Shown one piece after another: positions 51,702 to 59,239 of a stretch of 59,239 bases of DNA. This stretch comes from Candidatus Eisenbergiella stercoravium (lineage in GTDB: Bacteria > Bacillota > Clostridia > Lachnospirales > Lachnospiraceae). A program made the translations under genes and the position numbers. Numbering within the stretch: the stretch's first letter is position 1; the number at the start of each line of letters is the position of its first letter. The stretch lies in the NCBI GenBank assembly GCA_019113175.1, contig DXHY01000010.1, positions 1 through 59,239 on the forward strand, read 5' to 3'. Below the pieces are notes generated by a model. The model had not been told where the DNA came from. It did not search any database and was given only the letters and a program-made list of their open reading frames with translations.

Positions 51702-52202
51702 TCAGTTCTGCCGCGTTTTCCTGACATACTTCAGGAAATGATAGGTGGTGTCGAAATAGCTCATCTCATCACTTTCCGCAGCGATCTCCCATTCCTCATC
51801 CGCATCCAGATCAGGGAAATACGCGTCCGCTTCATAAACACGGTCAATCTTCGTCACATGAACGGTGTCGCAGCAGGGAAGAAGCTGCCGGTAAACGCTC
51901 TCCCCGCCGATCACATAGATGCTCTCATCCGCGTATTTTTTCAGCTCCTCAAGGAGCTCCTCCACCGAATGCACCACCACGGCATCCTTCACCCGGTAAT
52001 CCGGATTTCTGGTCAGAACGATGTTTGTCCGGCCGGCAAGCGGAAGTCCCCCGGGAAAGGTATCCATGGTTTTCCTTCCGAGAACCACCACCTTTCCAAG
52101 CGTCTCCTGACGGAACATCTTGTGATCCGCGGGGATCCGCACCAGCAGATCGCCCCGGCAGCCAATCGCCCAGTTTTCATCTACAGCTACTATCATATTC
52201 AT
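51702..52202 (-). CDS. folA: dihydrofolate reductase
   Basis: The 166-residue enzyme reduces dihydrofolate to tetrahydrofolate with NADPH. The family start MIVAVDENWAIGCRGDLLVRIPADHKMFRQET has the catalytic acidic residue in the ADH position. VVLGRKTMDTFPG, VLTRNP and VIGGESVYRQLLP are the usual NADPH-site motifs. It lies 46 bp downstream of thyA, the standard pairing, since ThyA produces dihydrofolate. The start MNMIVAV at 52202 has AAGGAAA at long spacing. Confidence 0.95.
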   Translation of the reverse strand: MNMIVAVDENWAIGCRGDLLVRIPADHKMFRQETLGKVVVLGRKTMDTFPGGLPLAGRTNIVLTRNPDYRVKDAVVVHSVEELLEELKKYADESIYVIGGESVYRQLLPCCDTVHVTKIDRVYEADAYFPDLDADEEWEIAAESDEMSYFDTTYHFLKYVRKTRQN

Positions 52203-52248
52203 TTTCGTACGTTTCCTTCCTGTTTTTCCGCCGTTTTCCCGCTCTGTC

Positions 52249-53097
52249 CTAAATTGCGATCGGGATGTCCCGGATCTGCTCTCCCGTCACATAATCGTCC
52301 ACCCGCACATCGTTTCGGGTAAACTGATAGAAATCCTTCACCTCCGGGTTCAGCCAGAACTTCGGTGCCGGATAGGGCGTTCTTTCAATCAGCTCCTTAA
52401 TGATCGGAATATGCCTGTCATAAATGTGCGCATCCGCGATCACATGCACCAGCTCACCCACATTCATATCACACACCTGAGCGATCATGTGGACCAGCAC
52501 CGCATACTGCACCACATTCCAGTTATTCGCCGCGAGCACGTCCTGAGACCTCTGGTTCAGAATCGCGTTCAGCGTAAGCCTCCTCTCCCCCTTCTTCTGC
52601 GTCACATTGAAGGTCATGCTGTAGGCACAGGGATAGAGATTCATCTCATGCAGATCCTGATGCACATAGATATTCGTCAGAATCCGCCGGCTGAAGGGAT
52701 TGTGCTTCAGATCATAGAGCACCCTGTCCACCTGATCCATCATCCCCTCCTTATATTGATGCTTCACACCGAGCTGGTACCCGTAGGCCTTTCCGATGGA
52801 GCCGTCCTCATCCGCCCACTCATCCCAGATATGGCTGTGCAGGTCATGGATGTTGTTGGACTTTTTCTGCCAGATCCAGAGCATCTCATCCGTTGCGCTC
52901 TTTAAGGCGGTCCGCCGCAGCGTCAGAATCGGAAATTCCTTTGAAAGATCATATCGGTTCACCACCCCGAATTTCTTGATCGTATAGGCGGGAGTTCCGT
53001 CCGGCCACTTCGGCCGGACCTTCTCCCCCTCCGTACTCGTTCCGTTTTCCAGGATGTCCTTACACATATTGATAAAAGTAATGTCTGCCAGACTCAT
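52249..53097 (-). CDS. thyA: thymidylate synthase (ThyA), divergent active-site motif
   Basis: The enzyme of about 282 residues makes dTMP from dUMP and methylene-tetrahydrofolate. Features are the N-terminal arm, FPILTLRRTALKSATDEMLW near 60-80, the catalytic Cys in LYPCAYSMTF near 165, LNQRSQDVLAANNWNV near 187 and DAHIYDRHIPI near 225. The catalytic motif is usually PCHxxxQF; here the His is Ala and the Gln is Thr. This variant looks shared by some clostridial and phage ThyA. The ATG at 53097 follows GGAGGAAAT. A structured hairpin repeat lies in its leader. Confidence 0.92.
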   Translation of the reverse strand: MSLADITFINMCKDILENGTSTEGEKVRPKWPDGTPAYTIKKFGVVNRYDLSKEFPILTLRRTALKSATDEMLWIWQKKSNNIHDLHSHIWDEWADEDGSIGKAYGYQLGVKHQYKEGMMDQVDRVLYDLKHNPFSRRILTNIYVHQDLHEMNLYPCAYSMTFNVTQKKGERRLTLNAILNQRSQDVLAANNWNVVQYAVLVHMIAQVCDMNVGELVHVIADAHIYDRHIPIIKELIERTPYPAPKFWLNPEVKDFYQFTRNDVRVDDYVTGEQIRDIPIAI

Positions 53098-53105
53098 ATT
53101 TCCTC

Positions 53106-53178
53106 CACGCCGCCGCAGGCGGCCCCAAAATCCCGAAAAGAATGGCATCAGCCATTCTTTGGCACGAGCTTTCATCCG
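53106..53178. repeat. three-hairpin repeat in the thyA leader
   Basis: Stems GCCGCC/GGCGGC, AAAGAATGGC/GCCATTCTTT and GGCACGA...TCCGTGCC stand one after another between the beta-CASP gene and the thyA ribosome binding site. This is the same plan as upstream of purA and the recombinase gene. Confidence 0.7.
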
Positions 53179-53192
53179 TGCCGTCCTCCGGG

Positions 53193-54800
53193 TTATAATT
53201 TCCATTTATCGCAGAGCGCGTTGATCTGATCCGCGAACCGGGCCAGATCCTTGTTTGCCATTCCCTTCGCGTCCCGGATGACCACGAGCAGACGCGCTCC
53301 CGCCGCCTCCAGCCTTGCGTATACGCTGTTCTTCGCCGCCGGAGCCTTTGCTGTCTTTTCCCTCCATACCGGCTCCGCCTCGTATTCAAAGGCATTGTTG
53401 ATCAGGTCAAACCGGGTGCCGCTGTAGGGCGCGTACGTCCGGTAGCCATGCTCCCTGCTCAATTCCCCGGCAAAGGCAGTGCAGACTGAATCCTCCCCAT
53501 GTACGATAAAGACACGGAGCGGCTTCTCCTCAAAGCCGGACAGCCAGTCGATCAGCCCCTTCTTATCCGCATGTCCGCTCATCCCCTTAAAGGCCACGAT
53601 GGCCGCTCTCACGTCCACCGTCTCTCCGAACAGCTTCACTTCCTCTGCGCCCTCCAGAATCTTTCTTCCCAGAGTGCCGACGGACTGATAGCCCACGAAC
53701 AGGATCGTGCATTCCGGCCGCCAGAGATTATGCTTCAGATGGTGCCGGATCCGTCCCGCCTCACACATGCCTGACGCGGATACGATCACCTTCGGCGTCT
53801 CGTCAAAATTGATGGCCTTTGACTCGTCGCTGGTGATGGAAAGCTTCAGGCCCGGGAAGGAAAGCGGATTGATTCCCTGCCGCACCAGCTCCATCGCCTC
53901 TTCGTCAAAGCACTCATATACATTGCGCTCAAAAATCTCAGTCGCTTCCACCGCCAGTGGACTGTCCACATAGACCGGAAAAACACCGTGCCCCGTCACC
54001 AGATTATCTTCCTTAATCTTCCGGAGAATATACAGCACCTCCTGGGTTCTGCCAACCGCGAAGGAAGGGATCACCACGTTTCCTCCCCGGTCGAAGGTCT
54101 CCTGAATCAGACCCGCCAGGTCCTTCACATAGTCCGGGCGGGCGGCCTCATGCAGCCGGTCCCCATAGGTGGATTCCATGATCACATAATCCGCCCTCTC
54201 CGTCTTCTGCGGATTGCGTATGAGCGGCTGATTGAGATTTCCCACATCTCCGGAAAAGCACAGCTTCCTCTCAATCCCGTTCTCCTTCAGCCATATCTCA
54301 ATGCTGGAGGAGCCAAGCAGGTGTCCGATATCCGTAAACCGGATCCGCACCCCCTCGCAGACCTCAATTTCCTTCTGATAATCGCAGGGCACCAGCAGAG
54401 AAATGGCCCCTTCCGCATCCTTCATCGTATAAGGCGGCTCATACACCTCCGCTCCCGCGTGCCGCTTCGCCTTCCTGCTCTTCCATTCCGCCTCCTGCTG
54501 CTGGATGTGCGCGCAGTCACGAAGCATGATATCACAGAGCTGTGCCGTCGCCCGCGTTGCGAAAATCTGCCCGCGGAACCCTCTCGCATACAGCTGCGGC
54601 AGCATGCCCGAATGATCCACATGGGCATGGGTCAGAAAGACATAATCGATCTGCGCCTCCGGCACGGGAAGCGGAGCATTCTCAAAGGGATTAATTCCCT
54701 GCTCCATGCCCTTATCCACCAGCATGTGCACTCCCGCAGCCTCCAGATAATGACAGCTCCCTGTCACTTCATGATCCGCTCCGATAAAAACAAGCTTCAT
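53193..54800 (-). CDS. metallo-beta-lactamase/beta-CASP ribonuclease-like protein
   Basis: The protein of about 535 residues has the MBL motif THAHVDHSG (about 57-65) and further metal ligands in DIGHLLGSSS and CFSGDVG. A beta-CASP insertion (about 245-380, VVIPSFAVGRTQEVLYIL) and the C-terminal FKGMSGHADKKGLIDWL and VFIVHGEDSV His motifs follow. Such proteins cleave RNA, like CPSF/RNase J relatives (YkqC or Cyanobacterial KH-less type). The region after about 485 is an extra tail of unknown use. AAGGAAGGGAT precedes the ATG at 54800. Confidence 0.9.
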   Translation of the reverse strand: MKLVFIGADHEVTGSCHYLEAAGVHMLVDKGMEQGINPFENAPLPVPEAQIDYVFLTHAHVDHSGMLPQLYARGFRGQIFATRATAQLCDIMLRDCAHIQQQEAEWKSRKAKRHAGAEVYEPPYTMKDAEGAISLLVPCDYQKEIEVCEGVRIRFTDIGHLLGSSSIEIWLKENGIERKLCFSGDVGNLNQPLIRNPQKTERADYVIMESTYGDRLHEAARPDYVKDLAGLIQETFDRGGNVVIPSFAVGRTQEVLYILRKIKEDNLVTGHGVFPVYVDSPLAVEATEIFERNVYECFDEEAMELVRQGINPLSFPGLKLSITSDESKAINFDETPKVIVSASGMCEAGRIRHHLKHNLWRPECTILFVGYQSVGTLGRKILEGAEEVKLFGETVDVRAAIVAFKGMSGHADKKGLIDWLSGFEEKPLRVFIVHGEDSVCTAFAGELSREHGYRTYAPYSGTRFDLINNAFEYEAEPVWREKTAKAPAAKNSVYARLEAAGARLLVVIRDAKGMANKDLARFADQINALCDKWKL

Positions 54801-54935
54801 ATCCTTCCCTTCCTTTCCCCCGCAATGCAAACAGCGCAGCCCCTTTGCCATTCCTCCTGCCCTTCAAAAAAGTGTGCGCGCTGAGTGCGCATCAATGTCT
54901 TTTTTATTCAATAGGAACTGAAATTGCTATTGAAC

Positions 54936-54985
54936 AAAAAAAGCCGCTGCCCATACCCAGTATAACATGGTATGACGGCAGCGGC
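54936..54985 (-). terminator. intrinsic terminator after the LCP-family gene
   Basis: GCCGCTGCC pairs with GGCAGCGGC around an inner stem and is followed on the minus strand by TTTTTTTG. A separate TTCAATAG/CTATTGAA stem lies just beyond (about 54907-54934). Confidence 0.85.
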
Positions 54986-54989
54986 AAAT

Positions 54990-56360
54990 TTATTTCTCTC
55001 CGTATATTTCCCTTCTGAGATATGCCCTGTTCTGGTCAAAATCCACCTGAAGCACTGACATTCCCCGGATCGACGCGTTAGAATAGGTCCCATCCAGCGG
55101 CAGGCTGTCCTGCACGATGTCATAGGTCATGAGCTTTGCGGCCATCAGTGCAAGCTGCATGCACTCTCCCTGCGTCAGATTGGTGGTCAGATTCGGGAAC
55201 AGGCCGTTAATCAGCCCGTCCGGATTGGTCAGCACAGCTGCCGGAAGCTTCCGGAACACGGCAGAAAGCACATTTCTCTGTCTCTGCGTCCGTGCGAAGT
55301 CCGTTCCGATATACCGGTTCCTGCAGTAAGCCAGCGCCTGCGCGCCGTTCAGATGAATATTTCCCGAAAGTGAGGTATCCAGATAATCCGTTTCCATCGG
55401 TACGCCCCTCAGCTCGTTATACTCATTCAGATAGGCGTTTACCCACTGCACCTCTTCATTGGTCAGTTCCAGCTCTACGCCTCCCACGGCATCCACCAGA
55501 TTGGCAAAGGCCTCAAAATTCACCACCGCATAATGGTAAACCTCCGTTCCGAAATTCTGATTGATCGTCTCCATCAGGAGCTCCGGACCACCATAAGCAT
55601 AAGCCGCATTCAGCCGGTTTCCTTCATGCCCGGGGATCTCCACATACATGTCGCGCAGCAGCGAGGTCATGTGTACCGTTCTCGTCCGGTCGCTGATGGT
55701 GATCAGGATCATGGCGTCAGACCGCCCTTCTGTTCCCGACGTTCTCGAATCGCTTCCGATCAGCAGCACACTCGTCACACCGTCCTCCTTCAGCGGCCTG
55801 CTTTCGCCCTCCGCATAATTCATCCGGTCATATACGAATCCCACTGCCAGATACAGCCCACCAAAAAACAGCGCCAGCAGGACCAGAATAACCACAAGGA
55901 GCTTTTTCAGGCCGGAATGCTTTTTCTTCTTTTTTTCTGAATCATGTATTCCGGCTCTGCCGCCCTTCTTTTCCTCTTTCCGTTCTCTGCGCTTTCCCAT
56001 GCTCCCATCCTCCGCCGCCCTGCGGGCAGTCCTTTCCCTTTTCGCGAAAGCTTTCTTCCCGTCTTCCGGCCGGAAATCGTCCTCTTCATCCCGGAGAAAA
56101 TCCTCCTCTTCATCCGGGGAGAAATCCTCCTCTTCCTGTTGAAAATCCTCTTCCTCCGGAAGAAAATCCTCCTCCCGCTGGGAATCCTCTTCCTCCCAGA
56201 AAGGATCCGGCTCCTGTTCGCCATCCTCAGCATCCAGTGACCGGAGCTTTTCCTCTTCCTCAGACCGGGAATTCTCCCTGACTCCATCCACCTCCCGCTC
56301 CAGGAACTGCTCCAGCCCCTTCTGAATCTGCTCCATTTCGTTTTCTGTCTTTTTTCCCAT
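54990..56360 (-). CDS. LytR-CpsA-Psr (LCP) family cell-wall ligase with long acidic cytoplasmic tail
   Basis: The 456-residue protein has a cytoplasmic N terminus of about 150 residues made of acidic repeats (EEEDFLP, EEEDFQQ, EEEDFSP, EEEDFLR), then a Lys/Arg block. One membrane helix (about 155-180, LLVVILVLLALFFGGLYLAVGFV) and the extracellular LCP domain (about 200-400) follow. Conserved motifs are LLIGSDSRTSGTEGRSDAMIL, LLRDMYVEIPGHEGNRLNAAYAYGG and YCRNRYIGTDFARTQRQR. LCP enzymes attach wall teichoic acid or polysaccharide to peptidoglycan. The repeat-acidic tail is unusual in length. It lies directly beside the tRNA-associated boundary. Confidence 0.9.
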   Translation of the reverse strand: MGKKTENEMEQIQKGLEQFLEREVDGVRENSRSEEEEKLRSLDAEDGEQEPDPFWEEEDSQREEDFLPEEEDFQQEEEDFSPDEEEDFLRDEEDDFRPEDGKKAFAKRERTARRAAEDGSMGKRRERKEEKKGGRAGIHDSEKKKKKHSGLKKLLVVILVLLALFFGGLYLAVGFVYDRMNYAEGESRPLKEDGVTSVLLIGSDSRTSGTEGRSDAMILITISDRTRTVHMTSLLRDMYVEIPGHEGNRLNAAYAYGGPELLMETINQNFGTEVYHYAVVNFEAFANLVDAVGGVELELTNEEVQWVNAYLNEYNELRGVPMETDYLDTSLSGNIHLNGAQALAYCRNRYIGTDFARTQRQRNVLSAVFRKLPAAVLTNPDGLINGLFPNLTTNLTQGECMQLALMAAKLMTYDIVQDSLPLDGTYSNASIRGMSVLQVDFDQNRAYLRREIYGEK

Positions 56361-56582
56361 GTATCATGCTCCTTTCCGGGAGCCTCTCCGGCTGTACAGA
56401 CTGCTTATTGTCCAGCCCGGCATCATTGCGGTTGCCTCATTTCATCATTTCAATATGTGTTTCAGTATACCACAATACAACCGGAAAAAGGAACGTACTT
56501 CAGAAATATTTAAGAATCTCCCCTGCAGTCCGGAAGCCATCTGTATTCCCCTTGTAATCAGTCTGTAATCACTTTCCTGTGA

Positions 56583-56624
56583 CAAAAGAAAAGAAGAAGC
56601 CCCGTATTTACTGGACTTCTTCTT
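56583..56624 (-). terminator. intrinsic terminator downstream of the tRNA-Gly fragment
   Basis: AAGAAGAAG pairs with CTTCTTCTT around a short loop and is followed on the minus strand by TTCTTTTG. It is the expected end of the original tRNA transcript. Confidence 0.75.
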
Positions 56625-56633
56625 TAAATCAGA

Positions 56634-56684
56634 GAGCGATAGACGGGGCTCGAACCCGCGGTCTCGACCTTGGCAAGGTAATCG
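56634..56684 (-). tRNA. 3' part of tRNA-Gly (anticodon GCC), probable attachment-site remnant
   Basis: On the minus strand ACCTTGCCAAGGTCG gives the anticodon arm (GCC at 56672-56674). A T-arm with GCGGG-TTCGAGC-CCCGT and the acceptor 3' strand CTATCGC follow. This matches the 3' half of a normal tRNA-Gly. Upstream the sequence no longer forms a D-arm and diverges inside the anticodon stem. A stretch GCGGTAG could pair with the acceptor, but the D region is too long and unpaired. I read it as the duplicated 3' end left by an integrated element, with the whole tRNA beyond the right edge. Confidence 0.6.
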
Positions 56685-56840
56685 TGATTTTTGTTCAGGG
56701 CTACGGCTACCGCTCTTTTCTTGATATTCCGGGCTTTCCTGCTTCACACAGTATATCACAGACGATCAGTTTTGTATATTTTCTGTCTAAATTTCTGTCT
56801 ATTTTTACGATATATCGGGCTATAATTATCACTGCACACA

Positions 56841-56869
56841 AGCGAAAAAGCTCCGGTCACCCGGGGCTT
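56841..56869 (-). terminator. intrinsic terminator ending the cas5-array transcript
   Basis: On the minus strand AAGCCCCGG pairs with CCGGAGCTT (one wobble) and is followed by TTTTTCGC. It comes 5 bp after the last array unit. Confidence 0.8.
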
Positions 56870-56874
56870 TCTAC

Positions 56875-57080
56875 TTCCAGTATGGAACTATTAAGGGAAG
56901 ATAAATAATAGTTAATTTTACATTCCAATATGGAACTATTAAAGGGAAATAAACAATAATTAACTTTACATTCCAGTATGGAGCTATTAATGGTGGATAA
57001 ACAATAACTAACTTTACATTCCAATATGGAACTGTTAAGGGAATATATAACAATTAATTTTACATTCCACTCTGGTGCTA
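56875..57080 (-). repeat. 48-bp tandem hairpin repeats downstream of cas5 (CRISPR-like)
   Basis: Five units begin TTCCA at 56875, 56923, 56971, 57019 and 57065 (spacing 48, 48, 48, 46). The conserved part on the minus strand is TTAATAGTTCCATA and TTGGAATGTAAAATTAA. TTCCA/TGGAA forms a hairpin with a three-base loop. The last unit next to cas5 is degenerate. The 17-19 bases between cores are also alike (TTATTGTTTAT-NN-CCC), so they are not unique spacers and this is not a normal CRISPR array. From memory the core resembles clostridial type I-B repeats. A 60-codon frame crosses it but has no ribosome binding site. Confidence 0.75.
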
Positions 57081-57105
57081 TTATATCATGTGAATCTGGG
57101 AATGT

Positions 57106-57989
<884 letters not shown>

Positions 57990-58070
57990 TGTTTTTTCTC
58001 CCTTTCTATGCTATTCTTTTTTTGTGAGGGGCGGGTTTTGCTCCGCCCCCTTTGTGTTTTGGCCGGCTAC

Positions 58071-58214
58071 TTAGTCGGCCTTTTCTTTTGCCTTATAGGC
58101 ATCTTCTCCGGTCACGATATAGAGGATATGATTTACAATCTCTGTATCGTTCCACCCTCTGGCTCTCAGGTCTAAAATTAACCTGGCCGTCTCGCTCATG
58201 TTCATGGCTTCCAT
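58071..58214 (-). CDS. 47-residue protein, first gene of the cas5 operon
   Basis: This is a short frame from ATG at 58214 to TAA at 58071. It begins MEAMNMSETARLILDLRARG and continues with WNDTEIVNHILYIVTGEDAYKAK. AAAGGAGAACAA supplies a strong ribosome binding site. It is helical and soluble. I recall similar sequences in Firmicutes mobile elements, without a function. It follows the perfect promoter at 58273-58301. Confidence 0.7.
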   Translation of the reverse strand: MEAMNMSETARLILDLRARGWNDTEIVNHILYIVTGEDAYKAKEKAD

Positions 58215-58272
58215 TTGTTCTCCTTTCTCCCTTCCGGGTTATTGTCAATCGGTTTCCCTCTTGACAATTATT

Positions 58273-58301
58273 ATTATAGTCCTTTTTTGGTTTATTGTCA
58301 A
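58273..58301 (-). promoter_or_regulatory. perfect promoter of the cas5 operon with operator-like spacer
   Basis: On the minus strand TTGACA, 17-bp spacer, TATAAT. The spacer holds ATAAACCAAAAAAG, the complement of the TTTTTGGTTTAT motif that recurs at 58314-58330 and in the divergent promoter at 58617-58634. Confidence 0.85.
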
Positions 58302-58308
58302 CAGTATT

Positions 58309-58527
58309 TTAATCTTTTTTTGGTTTATTTTCTGTATACTTAATAATGTTGCCCGGCTGCATATCAAGCAATTCGCAAAGCTGTTCCAGAGTCTTAATTC
58401 CGACCATTTCTCCTTTTCTCAGCTTTTGCATTGCAGACTGGCTAAGAAGATTTTCCTTCAGAATTCTCGTGCTGTTATAGCCGGACTCCTTTAATGTCTC
58501 GATTACATTTATTTTATATTCAAGCAT
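58309..58527 (-). CDS. XRE-family helix-turn-helix repressor
   Basis: The 72-residue protein consists essentially of one HTH domain: INVIETLKESGYNSTRILKENLLSQSAMQKLRKG and LEQLCELLDMQPGNIIKY. It is the compact type that represses mobile-element genes. GGAGGGTTACT precedes the ATG. It lies between two perfect promoters that share a TTTTTGGTTTAT motif and likely binds there. It has its own divergent promoter (58548-58576). Confidence 0.85.
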   Translation of the reverse strand: MLEYKINVIETLKESGYNSTRILKENLLSQSAMQKLRKGEMVGIKTLEQLCELLDMQPGNIIKYTENKPKKD

Positions 58528-58547
58528 AGTAACCCTCCTTTTTCTTT

Positions 58548-58576
58548 ATTGTAATGGTTCATATCTTTTATGTCAA
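58548..58576 (-). promoter_or_regulatory. promoter of the XRE gene
   Basis: On the minus strand TTGACA, 17 bp, TACAAT, just upstream of the XRE start. A TTTTTTTGGATTAT variant of the shared motif overlaps its upstream side (about 58576-58598). Confidence 0.75.
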
Positions 58577-58607
58577 TAAAATAATCCAAAAAAAGTTTAT
58601 TTTTCTA

Positions 58608-58636
58608 TTGACATTAAACTATTTTTGGTTTATAAT
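58608..58636 (+). promoter_or_regulatory. perfect promoter of the rightward mobile-element genes
   Basis: TTGACA (58608-58613), 17-bp spacer, TATAAT (58631-58636). The spacer and -10 contain TATTTTTGGTTTAT, the XRE operator candidate. Confidence 0.85.
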
Positions 58637-58669
58637 GATAATCATCAAGAAAACACCGGAGGAAACAAC

Positions 58670-58960
58670 ATGAAGGTATATGCGGCAATCGGACATTTCA
58701 GGAAGAGCAAAAATATAACAAGTGTTGCAATGAAAACCACAACCAAAAAGGATTTTGTTCAGAATTTATATGGGAATGAATTTGTTCCATATATAGTCAT
58801 TACTGAACAAACGTTTGAAAAGCTTGGGAAATGTGATAGTTGGGAGCTTTTCAAACAGGTTAAGAAAATGACTACAAACTATCGTATATGGGATGATGTT
58901 ACAGAATATCTGGAACAGTGTTTTGATATTCTTACCGACAGAATAAATGCTGAAAAATAA
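58670..58960 (+). CDS. conserved hypothetical protein of mobile elements
   Basis: The protein of about 96 residues starts MKVYAAIGHFRKSKNITSVAM and contains LYGNEFVPYIVITEQTFEKLGKCDSWELFKQVKKMTTNYRIWDDVTEYLEQCFDIL. I recall the pattern from proteins of integrative and phage elements in Lachnospiraceae, with unknown function. GGAGGAAACAAC precedes the ATG at 58670, an excellent site. It has AT-rich codon use, unlike the chromosomal genes to the left. Confidence 0.75.
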   Translation: MKVYAAIGHFRKSKNITSVAMKTTTKKDFVQNLYGNEFVPYIVITEQTFEKLGKCDSWELFKQVKKMTTNYRIWDDVTEYLEQCFDILTDRINAEK

Positions 58961-59006
58961 TAAGAATCCCGTCCCGGCCGGGTAAAGCCGGGAGAAAGAA
59001 GGAAAT

Positions 59007-59239
59007 ATGAAAAAAGAAATAAAAATCGAATGGTGCAAAAATTTTATAAAATCCGTGTTTGATAAAATTCCATTTGAAAATGGCGGAATCGAAGTAAATT
59101 GCTTTTGGGAAAAAGCCGAAAAATCCGGGCTTTGGGTGAGAGGAACGTTTGGGAGTGCAATGAGTTTGGCGTTAGAGGAACTTACCACTGTTGAAATTGT
59201 GAATGGGGATAAAGGAGAATATCTTTATACTGTGTTTAG
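59007..59239 (+). CDS. hypothetical protein, runs off the window
   Basis: The frame opens at ATG 59007 after GAAGGAAAT and has 77 codons with no stop before the edge: MKKEIKIEWCKNFIKSVFDK then IPFENGGIEVNCFWEKAEKSG and VEIVNGDKGEYLYTVF. It follows the 58670-58960 gene by 46 bp and likely shares its transcript. The protein is incomplete here, so family and length cannot be given. Confidence 0.6.
   Translation, partial: MKKEIKIEWCKNFIKSVFDKIPFENGGIEVNCFWEKAEKSGLWVRGTFGSAMSLALEELTTVEIVNGDKGEYLYTVF

Noticed and set aside
56445-56759. 104-codon minus-strand frame across the tRNA fragment
   Set aside because: It runs through the tRNA-Gly remnant and its terminator and has no ribosome binding site. 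Typical spurious frame at a tRNA.
56875-57080. Classical CRISPR array next to cas5
   Set aside because: The period is only 48 bp and the would-be spacers are similar to each other, so there are no unique spacers. Reported as a CRISPR-like tandem repeat instead.

Overview
The window is chromosomal DNA from a moderately GC-rich Clostridia, most likely a Lachnospiraceae gut anaerobe. Evidence is the gene content (DUF5716/DUF5717-type operon, YtrA-type GntR/ABC operon, CIRCE-controlled htpG, clostridial COG2509-type FAD protein), strong AGGAGG-type ribosome binding sites and intrinsic terminators. Species cannot be named from the sequence alone.

Layout. 1-3.9 kb: cobalamin adenosyltransferase, a double OB-fold SSB-like protein and typA/bipA. 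3.9-12.1 kb: an AP2-domain protein, then a complete sortase-dependent pilus operon on the minus strand (tip adhesin, small protein, inactive signal-peptidase-like SipA, major pilin, class B sortase, base pilin). The gene order resembles the streptococcal FCT (cpa-sipA-fctA-srtC2-fctB) islands. Upstream of it lies a 362-bp segment bounded by inverted repeats, next to a tyrosine recombinase gene. The segment carries a perfect TTGACA-N17-TATAAT promoter that points away from the pilus genes in this assembly, plus a terminator pointing toward them. I read this as a DNA-inversion ON/OFF switch captured in the OFF state.

12-21 kb: MFS transporter, small membrane protein, HAD phosphatase, LysR regulator and purine genes purC-purF-purB-purA. 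21-28 kb: ferredoxin-like protein and an operon of a 1226-residue protein, an actin/Hsp70-like protein and a TPR-like protein. 28-34 kb: CobD/HisC-like aminotransferase, YtrA-type regulator with ABC exporter, HMA metal-binding protein, SleC-like SpoIID/peptidoglycan-binding protein. 34-39 kb: a decayed AbiE toxin-antitoxin pair, HD hydrolase, htpG under CIRCE, and an intact MNT-HEPT pair. 39-56 kb: mostly housekeeping (acetyltransferase, MATE, AraC, HtrA, glgB, TetR, foldase, FAD protein, ilvE, corA, folA-thyA, beta-CASP nuclease, LCP ligase).

The right end (56.6-59.2 kb) changes character: it is AT-rich and starts at a 3' fragment of tRNA-Gly(GCC), as expected at the edge of an element integrated in a tRNA gene. 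It carries an XRE repressor with repeated TTTTTGGTTTAT motifs in two perfect consensus promoters. One promoter drives two small proteins, a lone Cas5 with no other cas gene in view, and a transcribed 48-bp tandem array of CRISPR-like hairpin repeats ending in a terminator. This Cas5-plus-hairpin-array unit and the pilus switch are the two most interesting systems here. A family of multi-hairpin repeats also sits directly upstream of several ribosome binding sites (xerC-like, purA, purF, thyA).
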